Source of the DNA: an uncultured Lentisphaeria bacterium
Lineage (GTDB): Bacteria; Verrucomicrobiota; Lentisphaeria; Victivallales; UBA1829
Assembly (NCBI GenBank): GCA_905197955.1
Contig: CAJKAR010000001.1
Coordinates: forward strand, 1 to 64,000
Length of the DNA stretch: 64,000 nucleotides
Direction of reading: 5' to 3'
Shown: positions 43,991-51,892 of the stretch, one piece after another
Numbering within the stretch: the stretch's first letter is position 1
How the letters are laid out: every line of letters begins with the position of its first letter
Made by a program: the position numbers and the translations under genes
Notes under the pieces: model-generated
Databases searched by the model: none
Told to the model about the DNA's origin: nothing
What the model saw: the letters and a program-made list of their open reading frames with translations, nothing else

Positions 43991-45429
43991 AGTTTCAGCA
44001 CTCCTTCCGCCTTCCGGCTCCCGTCCCCGCCGAGAATTTCAAATTCAATGATATGCCACGGCAGGAACTCCGTCGTGGTAACGAACCGGGTGGTCACGCT
44101 CTCCCCGGCTTTTACGGGAGAATGACAGGAAAAGCGGTTCACCTCCACCAGCATTCCATCGGGCACGCTTCCGGGCGTCATAAACCCGTTCAGGGCGGCG
44201 ACCGACTGGGCGGCAAGCTCAATCAGAGCGGCATTGTCCAGAAATCCCCGCTCATCGGCAAAGACGCAGTCCTCCGCAATCACCGACCGGATGTCGCCCC
44301 CCGAATCGGCAATGTGAACAATCTCCGACACCATCGCAACCGGCGGCTTATGCGGAACAAACTCCCGCGCATCAACCGGCAGAACCGCAATCTCCTTCTC
44401 TTTCGACGCATTCTTCCAGCAGGTGGGATCGGCGGCAAGATAATCTCCCGTCATCTGCCATGCGGCACCCCGGCACCCGTAACAGTGATCGAAATCTGAA
44501 CAGTCCCGGCACGGCGACTTGATATATTTCCGATAATTCTTCAGTTTGCGGAGAATCATGCTGTCCAGCAGAATCTCCCGGAGCGGCTTCTCGCGGATGG
44601 AACCGATCGGCTCATTCAATCCGACACAGGGCACCACCGTCCCCCGGCTCTCCACCACGCAGGAGTAGCAGTGCCGGAAACATCTCTGTCCCACCAGCGG
44701 CGGCTGGGGCTTCCAGCAGTGTCCGTACTCTTTGTCCAGCGCGGAAATCTCCTCAAAAACCCTCTTCACCTTTTCCGGATCCGGAAGAAGACTCCGGTGC
44801 TCCAGCAGCCGGCCCTGCGGCGTAATACACTCAAAATAAGGCTCAATATTGTGGTCCCGCAGGAATTTCCACATTCCCACGGCTTCGTCGATATTCAGCG
44901 AACTGAGCACGGTCGCCGCCCCGAGCATCTTCTTCAAATGACGGTACCCCGCCGCGCGGAGCATCTCCAGAGCACTCAAGGCAAGCGAAAGAGAATTTTT
45001 CCGTCCGGTCATGCGGTCGTGAATCTCCGGCTTGAACGTGTTGAGCTTCACCACGACCCGGCAGCCGCGCGAAAAGAAAAATGCCGCCCGCTCCGGCGTC
45101 ATCAATCCGCCGTTTGTGAAAATCTCAGCCCCCATCCCCAGATCGGAAATAAAGTCGATCATCTCATTCAGATGCGGATACACCAGCGGTTCCCCGCCGA
45201 GAATCACAATCTTCCGCGCCCCCAGCTCCGCAGCCTGACGGATCGCGGAACGGATCTCCTCTTCCGTCATCTCATCCGCAAGCCCCGAATCGCCGCCCTC
45301 CGACGCATAGCAGTAGGGACAGCGGTAATTGCACTTGCGGGTAAACTCAATCTCCATCGAAAGGAGCCGTCCGGGAGGAAGCGCGCGGATCTCCTCCTCC
45401 GAAAAATCAAAACGCGATGAAACCTCCAT
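43969..45429 (-). CDS. Radical SAM/SPASM enzyme fused to a hotdog dehydratase domain
   Basis: A ~486-residue protein. EFTRKCNYRCPYCYA holds the CxxxCxxC that binds the radical SAM [4Fe-4S] cluster. KIVILGGEPLVYPHL is the GGEP motif. Cysteines in CFRHCYSC, VVPC and CRDCSDFDHCYGC (~220-335) suggest a SPASM domain with auxiliary clusters. From ~350, VDAREFVPHKPPVAMVSEIV, NAALIELAAQSVAALNG and VKAGESVTTRFVTTTEF form an ApeP-like hotdog domain. A start at 45429 is chosen; a GTG at 45441 is also possible. The radical reaction is unknown. Fusion to a dehydratase suggests it acts on an ACP-bound chain or its starter. It follows the ligase gene by 13 bases. Confidence 0.8.
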   Translation of the reverse strand: MEVSSRFDFSEEEIRALPPGRLLSMEIEFTRKCNYRCPYCYASEGGDSGLADEMTEEEIRSAIRQAAELGARKIVILGGEPLVYPHLNEMIDFISDLGMGAEIFTNGGLMTPERAAFFFSRGCRVVVKLNTFKPEIHDRMTGRKNSLSLALSALEMLRAAGYRHLKKMLGAATVLSSLNIDEAVGMWKFLRDHNIEPYFECITPQGRLLEHRSLLPDPEKVKRVFEEISALDKEYGHCWKPQPPLVGQRCFRHCYSCVVESRGTVVPCVGLNEPIGSIREKPLREILLDSMILRKLKNYRKYIKSPCRDCSDFDHCYGCRGAAWQMTGDYLAADPTCWKNASKEKEIAVLPVDAREFVPHKPPVAMVSEIVHIADSGGDIRSVIAEDCVFADERGFLDNAALIELAAQSVAALNGFMTPGSVPDGMLVEVNRFSCHSPVKAGESVTTRFVTTTEFLPWHIIEFEILGGDGSRKAEGVLKLCVPEEE

Positions 45430-45442
45430 CTCCAGCTCCACC

Positions 45443-46741
45443 TCAAAGATTCAGATTGGATTTTTTGCGCAGATCCACAAAGCGGACCGGCTTGCGGGAG
45501 ACGGAAAAAATCTGCCGCCGAGCCTCTTCCAGCGACACCTCACGGATCGGAACCTGAAGACGGCATTTCGCCTTCAAACGCTCCGCGATCCGCTCCGTGG
45601 AACTTCCGGGTTCCTTCAGCGCGACCACCGCCTCCACACGATCGGATAAATTCTCACCCGACGCAACGATATAATACTCCGCCACCTCCGGCGACTGGTC
45701 CAGAACCGAATACAGCACCTGAGGATATAATGTCGTCCCGCGGCACTTGAGCATGTGGGCGCGCCGCCCCAGAATCGGTCCCAGCCGCGGCGACCACCTT
45801 CCGCATGCACACCGTTCCCGGATCAGGAAACTGATGTCTCCGGTCCGGAAGCGGATCAGAGGCATCCCCGTCACCCGCATCGGAGTGACCGTCACCTCTC
45901 CGATCTCCCCCTCCGGCAGGACATTGCCTTTCTCATCCACAATCTCGACAATCGCCAGATCGGGAATCAAATGCCCCCCGCAGGTCGCAGTACACTCGCA
46001 GAAACTGGATACAATCTCCGATGACGCATAGGTGGAATGAATCGGCGCGTTCCAGATCTCACCGAGCTGCTCGCCCAGTCCCGAAAGACGCATTTTCTCA
46101 TCCCGTACCGGTTCGCCGATGCAGATCAGACGCCTGACCGAAGAAGTATCAATCCCCCGGTTCCGCATCTCCAACCCCAGATGGCGCAGAAAAGACGGCA
46201 CCCCCACAATCATTGTGGGCCGCAGTGCCTTCATCACCTCAATGTGACTCTCAATCGTATTCAATCCGTTGCGGATCGCCGCGGCGCCCAGAGCTCGCAC
46301 CCCAAGATAATACGCCAGTCCCGCGACAAAACAGCGGTCCAGCGTACAAGTCAGCAGCACCCGGTCCGATGGGGTCATCCCCGCCGCATGAAAACAGCGG
46401 CGCTCATTGTATGCCAGGCGCTGCATGTCGCTTCCCGAATACGCAACCCGGCAGGGCACTCCCGTCGTTCCGGAGGAAAAAACCACATCCTCAATCTCCT
46501 CCCAGGGACAGGCAAGAAATTCATCGATATGCTCCGCCAGATCCCTCTTATCCGTCAGCGGCAGCTCCGCAAGCCGGTCCAGCGGAAACGTGGAAAAATC
46601 CCGCTCCCCCAGCAACTTCCGATAATAGGGCGAACGGGTCCGGCAGTACTCCAGGTGCTCCCTCAGATACCTCTCCTGCACGGAACGAAGCTCCTCCGGC
46701 GAAAGAAAATCATTTTCCGGAATAAATTCAAACGTGTTCAT
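45443..46741 (-). CDS. PaaK-like AMP-binding acyl/aryl ligase
   Basis: A ~432-residue protein of the phenylacetate-CoA ligase type. FSSGTTGVPCRVAYSGSDM is the phosphate-binding P-loop. PTMIVGVPSFLRHLG, YASSEIVSS and MPLIRFRTGDISFLI are core motifs of the adenylate-forming fold. GRRAHMLKCRGTTLYPQ leads into the C-terminal domain. CACGRW (one CxC) resembles the zinc-like cysteine region of PaaK proteins. It probably activates an acid starter as adenylate and loads it onto CoA or the cluster ACP. The start at 46741 is chosen because it matches the family start. It overlaps the acyltransferase gene by 14 bases. Confidence 0.85.
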   Translation of the reverse strand: MNTFEFIPENDFLSPEELRSVQERYLREHLEYCRTRSPYYRKLLGERDFSTFPLDRLAELPLTDKRDLAEHIDEFLACPWEEIEDVVFSSGTTGVPCRVAYSGSDMQRLAYNERRCFHAAGMTPSDRVLLTCTLDRCFVAGLAYYLGVRALGAAAIRNGLNTIESHIEVMKALRPTMIVGVPSFLRHLGLEMRNRGIDTSSVRRLICIGEPVRDEKMRLSGLGEQLGEIWNAPIHSTYASSEIVSSFCECTATCGGHLIPDLAIVEIVDEKGNVLPEGEIGEVTVTPMRVTGMPLIRFRTGDISFLIRERCACGRWSPRLGPILGRRAHMLKCRGTTLYPQVLYSVLDQSPEVAEYYIVASGENLSDRVEAVVALKEPGSSTERIAERLKAKCRLQVPIREVSLEEARRQIFSVSRKPVRFVDLRKKSNLNL

Positions 46742-47477
46742 TCTCTGCTGCATCCATTTTCTGTGTCTGTTCCATCAGAATCCGGCGTACCAGATTCTTC
46801 AGCTGAAACGGAGGGGTCTCCCTGACAATCCGCCGCTCCACTTCCGGCAGCAGACAGACCCGAACCCTCCCACGGGACATCCGGAAATTCCGATCCGGAC
46901 AATGTTCATTTCCTGTAATCGCCACAGGCACCAGCCGGCAGTCCAGCTCTTTCGCAATCCGGAAAAAGGTCCCGTGGAACTGATTCATCTTCCGGCTTCC
47001 CGATCGGGTTCCTTCCGGGAACACCACCACCGGCACATCCGATTTCACCATTTCCCGCGCCCATTCCAGTGATTCCTCATAAGAGTGCGCCGTCACATCC
47101 AGGTATCCTCCAAGACGGGCAAAAAAGCCGAAGAACGGCAGACGCATCGGCCATCGGTTCACCACCTGCGCCGGCGGCCGCGCAAGCGTGAACGCCGCAG
47201 CAAGAAACGGATCCGATGACGAACGGTGATTGCAGATGTAAATTCCTCCGCGGACCGGCTCTCCGGAACACTCCTCAAACCGCACACGGACATACGGATA
47301 CCAGCCAAGATGAATCACAGCTTTCCCGTACCATAAAATGAAAAAACGCACCACGCCCCGCATCCGCCGGATACTGAAACTGTTGAACAGCAGAAACAGC
47401 AGCAGAAACGGAAAGGCGATGACACAATACAGAACCGTCAGAATCAACGTCTGAGTGTATATCACCAGCGTAAGCAC
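46728..47477 (-). CDS. PlsC-type 1-acylglycerol-3-phosphate/lipid acyltransferase
   Basis: A ~249-residue membrane-associated protein. Hydrophobic N-terminus (LTVLYCVIAFPFLLLFLLF), then IYICNHRSSSDPFLAAAF with the catalytic HX4D, RLPFFGFFARLGGYLDVTAH, and VVVFPEGTRSGSRKMNQFHG with the FPEGTR glycerol-phosphate site. LVPVAITGNEHC completes block IV. It probably transfers the finished acyl chain from ACP to a glycerolipid or similar acceptor, as lysophospholipid acyltransferases in aryl polyene clusters are believed to do. The start is uncertain: the GTG at 47477, 11 bases after the ACP stop, fits best, while the ATG at 47558 overlaps the ACP gene. Confidence 0.85.
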   Translation of the reverse strand: MLTLVIYTQTLILTVLYCVIAFPFLLLFLLFNSFSIRRMRGVVRFFILWYGKAVIHLGWYPYVRVRFEECSGEPVRGGIYICNHRSSSDPFLAAAFTLARPPAQVVNRWPMRLPFFGFFARLGGYLDVTAHSYEESLEWAREMVKSDVPVVVFPEGTRSGSRKMNQFHGTFFRIAKELDCRLVPVAITGNEHCPDRNFRMSRGRVRVCLLPEVERRIVRETPPFQLKNLVRRILMEQTQKMDAAENEHV

Positions 47478-47487
47478 GATAAATGCG

Positions 47488-47769
47488 TCACTTCTGTTCC
47501 GGAGAGGATGCCTGCTCCTGACGTTTGGCTTCCAGCCGCTCAAAGAATGCGTAAACATCCCCCAGCGTCACGATCTTCCGGATCTCCTCGTTCTGACGCA
47601 GGGAAATTCCGAATTTCCGCTGAAGTCCGATCATCAAATCCACCATATCCAGACTGTCGAGTCCGAGATCCTTGAATATTTCCTTTTCCGGAGAAAGCTC
47701 CTCCGCCGGAACCTCCAGCATCTCGGTAAAGGTCGAATTTACAGCATTTACAATTTCTTCTCTTGTCAT
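47488..47769 (-). CDS. Acyl carrier protein of the polyene-like cluster
   Basis: A 93-residue protein. DLGLDSLDMVDLMIGLQRKF contains the DSL motif with the serine that receives phosphopantetheine, and the four-helix pattern is complete. The acidic C-terminal tail is slightly longer than in E. coli AcpP (78). The ATG at 47769 overlaps the ketosynthase stop as ATGA. The chain built by the cluster is carried here. It is a dedicated second ACP, distinct from the primary fatty-acid one expected elsewhere. Confidence 0.92.
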   Translation of the reverse strand: MTREEIVNAVNSTFTEMLEVPAEELSPEKEIFKDLGLDSLDMVDLMIGLQRKFGISLRQNEEIRKIVTLGDVYAFFERLEAKRQEQASSPEQK

Positions 47770-49040
47770 AATCGGTCTTCCCGCACCTGTTTTCCGCTGT
47801 TTTCCTGCTTCCATTTCGAACAGAGTAATGTAGCATTGATCCCGCCAAAAGCAAAGCAGTTTTTCAGGAAAACTCCGATTTCCCGCTTCTGCGTCTCCCG
47901 GATCAGATTCAAGCCGGAGCAATCCTCCGCGATGTGTTCCAGATGCAGAGTCGGCAGCAGTTCCGAGCGCTCCATCATCAGCAGGGCGGCAATCAGCTCC
48001 AGCGATCCAGATGCTCCGAGCGTATGACCGAGATGTCCCTTCAGACTGCTCACAGGAACACGATCGCCGAAAAAGCTGCGCAGAGCAGCGGCTTCTTCCC
48101 GGTCGCCCTGCACCGTTGCCGTCGCATGGGCGCTGACATAGTCGATCTGCTCCGGAGTAATCCCCGCATCCCGGCAGACCAGCTCCAGACAGCGCCGTAT
48201 CGCCGAAGCATCCGACTGGCTCAACGTCGATCCGCAGCCGCATGTGGCAAACCCGATCACCTCTCCATAAATATGCGCACCGCGTTCCAGAGCATGGTCC
48301 AACTCCTCCAGCACCAGAATCCCGGCGCCGTCGCCGCAGACAAGTCCGCAGCGTGCCGCATCAAACGGTCGCGATTCTCTCCGCGCCCCGCCCTCCACCG
48401 GCTCGCTGTTCACCGACGCATAAATCTGGTCAAACGATGCATTCACCTCCGGCGACAGCTCTTCCGCTCCCCCGCAAATCACCGCCTTCTGCGCGCCCCG
48501 GACAATCAGATCGCGCGCCAGCCCCAGAGCCTGAAGCCCCGACGCACACGCCGCTGAAGGCGATTCCACCACCCCGCAGATTCCCAGCAGATTCGCCGCA
48601 TTGAACGCCGCCGTATGCGAAACGCATTTGAAAAACTGCGTCGCCGGAATCTCCTCCCCCCGGCCGGAAAGCAACAGACGGAACGTCTCCGCAATACTCC
48701 CCGACCCGCCCATCGTCGATCCGATCACACACCCGCAATCCCCGCTCTTCAGAAACTCCGCGGAAAGTCCCGCATCCTCCGCGGCGGCACGGGCGGCAAG
48801 CGCCGAATACATTCCCACCCGTCCCATCGCACGTCGGAACGTTCGGGGAATTGTCTTCTCCATCCCCTCCGGCAGAGTCACCGGAGCGGCAAGTTTGAGA
48901 GGGGTTCCGCCCCACTCCGGCATCTCGCGCACGCCGCTCCTTCCCGCCGCAAGATTCGCATACAGTTCCTCCGGAGTGTTTCCGAGAGAGGAAACCACTC
49001 CCATTCCGGTAATCACAACTCTTCCGCCGTTGCCAGTCAT
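47766..49040 (-). CDS. Beta-ketoacyl-ACP synthase II (FabF-like ketosynthase)
   Basis: A 424-residue protein with a complete active site: SPSAACASGLQALGLA (nucleophilic Cys), VSAHATATVQGDREEA (His) and SSLKGHLGHTLGASGS (Lys-His), plus late CFAFGGINATLLCS. It condenses malonyl-ACP with the growing chain. Only one ketosynthase is present, with no chain-length-factor partner in this window, unlike type II polyketide and typical aryl polyene clusters that have a pair. It overlaps the FAD oxidoreductase stop and the ACP start by 4 bases each. Confidence 0.93.
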   Translation of the reverse strand: MTGNGGRVVITGMGVVSSLGNTPEELYANLAAGRSGVREMPEWGGTPLKLAAPVTLPEGMEKTIPRTFRRAMGRVGMYSALAARAAAEDAGLSAEFLKSGDCGCVIGSTMGGSGSIAETFRLLLSGRGEEIPATQFFKCVSHTAAFNAANLLGICGVVESPSAACASGLQALGLARDLIVRGAQKAVICGGAEELSPEVNASFDQIYASVNSEPVEGGARRESRPFDAARCGLVCGDGAGILVLEELDHALERGAHIYGEVIGFATCGCGSTLSQSDASAIRRCLELVCRDAGITPEQIDYVSAHATATVQGDREEAAALRSFFGDRVPVSSLKGHLGHTLGASGSLELIAALLMMERSELLPTLHLEHIAEDCSGLNLIRETQKREIGVFLKNCFAFGGINATLLCSKWKQENSGKQVREDRL

Positions 49041-50530
49041 TCTGTTCTTCCTTCCGAAACTTCATTGATTTTCCGCAGATAGAGTTCCTCGCCGACCATC
49101 TTCCGCCAGATCACAAATGCCGAGAGCATCGCCCCCATCGCTCCGGGCAGAAGCGCACTCTGCCCCGCCACATAGAAATTGCGAATCGGAAGTTTGCCGA
49201 ACAAGTTGTGCTGCCCCATCTTCTGCCGAATCCCATACGCGGAGCCGTAAGGCGAAAGATAATCCCGATAGGTCAGCATCGACGCCGAATCCAGAATGCG
49301 CAGCGCCCCCTCAAACTCCGGATAAAGCTCGTAGATTTTCCGTTCAATCTGCCGGATCTTTCTCTGCTTGTACTCCCCATATGAAGCATTCCGTTTCCCG
49401 GTCACACTTCCGCTCCATTCCGCGGTTTCCGGAGCAAATACATTTTCAAAGGCGGTTACGGTCCAGTACAATGCGCCATCCGCACCGGTCTCCTCCGTCA
49501 GCATAATGCCCGTTGCCGTCGCTTCCGGATGATCCGGAGTCATCACCAGATCGATATCCGACGTGGAAAAACTGGAAGTCAGCTCCTGACAAAACGATCC
49601 GCACGGCTTCTCCAGCACGCCGAACAACGTGAAAAAGCCGCACCCCTCCTCAAACTCCCGAATCCGTTCCAGAAACAGAGATGAACGGAATTTCTCCGGC
49701 AGAATCTCCGCCACGGCATGAGGATGAATCGTCATGACGCAATCGCGGAAAGTAACGAGTGTCCCATCCGTCAAGCGCACCTGGTGACAGCGGAGCCCTT
49801 CCTCCTCCACACACTCCCGGATCGTACAGCGCGTCCGGATCTCGATTCCAAGCTCCTTCGCCCGCCGCCGGAAGGCATCGACAAACGCCCCTCCGCTCCC
49901 CTTCACCCGGACCATGTCATCCAGCAGTCCGAAACTCACCCGGCAGTGATTTGCAAGCGAAATCTCTCCACAGGGAGTTCCGTGACAGCTTGTGAAACTC
50001 GCCAGCAGACTCCGCACCTCGCCGGACACCTCCAGCGAATCCAGATACGCTTTCAACGTAATAAAATCCTCCTCCAGCGCTCCGGAAACCGCAAATCCAT
50101 CCTCCCGGAGATTGAACAGGGGCGTATTCTCGAAAATCCGCTTTTCCATCTCGAAATAGGCCCGGATCTTCTGCGCTTCCGAAGGATAAAGGGAACAGAA
50201 ATAATCGCGAACACGGGAACGTCCCCGCGGCAGATGAAACAGCTTTTTCCGATCCGCCAGATACAGATTCGTCCGGATCGGAATTGTCTCAAGCGGCGGA
50301 GAGAACTTCAGCATCCGGACCATATCCCCCATACATCCGGTCAGAGCCGCCGTGAAATGAAATCCCGTATCGAACGGAATCCCGTTCCGCCAGAAACGCT
50401 GCATGCTTCCGCCGATCACACTGCTTTTTTCCAGCAGCAGAACACGGAAGCCGCAGTCGGCAAGCAGCAGACTGATCGTCATTCCGGTCACGCCGCTGCC
50501 GACTACCAGATAATCGAACTCCTTTTCCAA
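49037..50530 (-). CDS. FAD-dependent oxidoreductase, phytoene desaturase-like
   Basis: A 497-residue protein. EFDYLVVGSGVTGMTISLLL is the FAD-binding GxGxxG Rossmann start, followed by VLLLEKSSVIGGSMQRF. VKGSGGAFVDAFRRRAKELG and late NFYVAGQSALLPGAMGAMLSA (second FAD segment) match CrtI/phytoene desaturase and related saturase proteins. It could introduce or isomerise double bonds in an ACP-bound or free chain. Similar enzymes occur in flexirubin and proposed ladderane clusters. It starts 18 bases after the FabG-like gene and overlaps the ketosynthase gene. Confidence 0.85.
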   Translation of the reverse strand: MEKEFDYLVVGSGVTGMTISLLLADCGFRVLLLEKSSVIGGSMQRFWRNGIPFDTGFHFTAALTGCMGDMVRMLKFSPPLETIPIRTNLYLADRKKLFHLPRGRSRVRDYFCSLYPSEAQKIRAYFEMEKRIFENTPLFNLREDGFAVSGALEEDFITLKAYLDSLEVSGEVRSLLASFTSCHGTPCGEISLANHCRVSFGLLDDMVRVKGSGGAFVDAFRRRAKELGIEIRTRCTIRECVEEEGLRCHQVRLTDGTLVTFRDCVMTIHPHAVAEILPEKFRSSLFLERIREFEEGCGFFTLFGVLEKPCGSFCQELTSSFSTSDIDLVMTPDHPEATATGIMLTEETGADGALYWTVTAFENVFAPETAEWSGSVTGKRNASYGEYKQRKIRQIERKIYELYPEFEGALRILDSASMLTYRDYLSPYGSAYGIRQKMGQHNLFGKLPIRNFYVAGQSALLPGAMGAMLSAFVIWRKMVGEELYLRKINEVSEGRTE

Positions 50531-50548
50531 CAGAACTCTCCGATTTGA

Positions 50549-51274
50549 TTAAATGACCAGTCCGCCGTTGACCGCAATCACCTGCCCCTGGATGTAAGTG
50601 GCATCGGGACCGCACAAAAATGAGACCGCTCCGGCGACCTCCTCCGGCAATCCCGCCCGGTTCAGGGGAATCATCGGCAGAATCTTCTCCTTCGGCAGAT
50701 CCGCCGTCATCGCAGTTTCGATGAAGCCCGGAGCGACCGCGTTCACCAGAATATTCTTCCGTCCGACCTCCCGCGCCAGAGCCTTTACCGCACCGATCAG
50801 AGCGGCTTTCGAAGCAGAGTAATTGACCTGTCCCCCCTGTCCCGTCTGCCCGGAAGCACTGCTGATCGCCACGATCCGTCCGCTCTTCCGCGCCATCATC
50901 CCCATCAGCAGCGGCTGAACCGTGTTGTAAAATCCGTCAAGATTCGTCCGGATCACGGAGTCCCACTCCTCCGGCGACATGAACACAAACAGATTATCCC
51001 TTGCAATCCCCGCATTGTAAACGATCACATCGGGTGCATCGTCTCCGAAGCAGCCGTTCAGAGCCTCCGCTGCGGCGGAACGATCCGCGACATCGAAAAC
51101 CAATCCAGTAAAATGCCTCCCCGCGGATTCCGTCAGATTTTTGATTTCCGCCAGTGATGCCGCATCGCGGCTGGCAGTTCCGACCATATCAAATCCATCG
51201 TGCGCCAGACGCAGGGCAATCGCTTTTCCGATCCCCCGTCCCGCACCGATCACCAGCGCTGTTTTTTCCTTCAT
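50549..51274 (-). CDS. 3-oxoacyl-ACP reductase (FabG-like SDR)
   Basis: A ~241-residue protein with full classical SDR motifs: TALVIGAGRGIGKAIALRLA (TGxxxGxG variant), VIVYNAGIARDN (NAG), IVAISSASGQTGQGGQVNYSASKAALIG (catalytic Ser, YxxxK) and VNAVAPGFIETAM. It reduces 3-oxoacyl-ACP with NADPH. GGGGTG lies just before the ATG at 51274. A GTG at 51280 is in frame but less likely. First gene of the ten-gene minus-strand cluster, with its own promoter at 51344..51317. Confidence 0.9.
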   Translation of the reverse strand: MKEKTALVIGAGRGIGKAIALRLAHDGFDMVGTASRDAASLAEIKNLTESAGRHFTGLVFDVADRSAAAEALNGCFGDDAPDVIVYNAGIARDNLFVFMSPEEWDSVIRTNLDGFYNTVQPLLMGMMARKSGRIVAISSASGQTGQGGQVNYSASKAALIGAVKALAREVGRKNILVNAVAPGFIETAMTADLPKEKILPMIPLNRAGLPEEVAGAVSFLCGPDATYIQGQVIAVNGGLVI

Positions 51275-51316
51275 ATTCACCCCAAACGATTCACTCTCTG
51301 CTGAAAATACAAAATT

Positions 51317-51344
51317 AATGTATCACGGAAACCACTTCCGTCAA
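51317..51344 (-). promoter_or_regulatory. Promoter of the polyene-like cluster
   Basis: On the minus strand TTGACG (51344..51339), 16 bases, TACATT (51322..51317), about 40 bases before the fabG-like gene. It is divergent from the promoter at 51421. Confidence 0.5.
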
Positions 51345-51420
51345 GTCGGAAGTCCGGAGAATTTTCGGAGAGAAAATCCGGCAGATCCGGAAAGAATCCG
51401 CACGAAAATCAACTTCGGAC

Positions 51421-51448
51421 TTGACTATTCCCGCAACTGCGTTATAAT
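51421..51448 (+). promoter_or_regulatory. Promoter of the kinase-phosphatase pair
   Basis: TTGACT (51421-51426), 16 bases, TATAAT (51443-51448), 35 bases before the ATG of the HATPase gene. Confidence 0.65.
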
Positions 51449-51482
51449 AAAACTCAAGTCACCGCAGGAAGGGAAGAGCCTC

Positions 51483-51890
51483 ATGACAGCAGAATTCACA
51501 TTTCAGGTGCCGGCAAAAGAATTCGATTTCATTCCGTTCAACAGGAATCTGGAATCGTTTTTCGCCGCGCACAAGCTCTCCCAGGTCAAGCTGTTCACGA
51601 TCGAACTCATCGTCGAGGAGCTGGTCACAAACACCCAGAAGTACGGAGGCAGCGGCAATATCGAGATCGCCATCCGCCTTTCCGTCGATACCGCCACCAA
51701 TAAAATCACGCTTCAGATCCGCGACAACGCCCTTCCGTTCGATCCCTCCCGGACCGGGAACATCGATACCACGCTCTCCATCGAAAAACGCGAAATCGGC
51801 GGACTCGGACTGCTGCTCGTTCAGGAAAAATCCGAATCAATGAAATATGAATACCGCAATCATTGCAACATCACAACTCTGACGGTATAG
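51483..51890 (+). CDS. Anti-sigma-factor-type serine kinase (RsbW/SpoIIAB-like HATPase)
   Basis: A 135-residue single-domain GHKL ATPase: LFTIELIVEELVTNTQKYG (N-box), LQIRDNALPFDPS (G1) and REIGGLGLLLVQEKSESMKY (G2). Such proteins phosphorylate STAS anti-anti-sigma factors or bind sigma factors. GGAAGGG lies upstream of the ATG at 51483, and upstream in-frame codons precede the promoter. The SpoIIE phosphatase starts 3 bases after its stop. No sigma factor or STAS gene is next to it, so its partners are elsewhere. Confidence 0.85.
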   Translation: MTAEFTFQVPAKEFDFIPFNRNLESFFAAHKLSQVKLFTIELIVEELVTNTQKYGGSGNIEIAIRLSVDTATNKITLQIRDNALPFDPSRTGNIDTTLSIEKREIGGLGLLLVQEKSESMKYEYRNHCNITTLTV

Positions 51891-51892
51891 CA

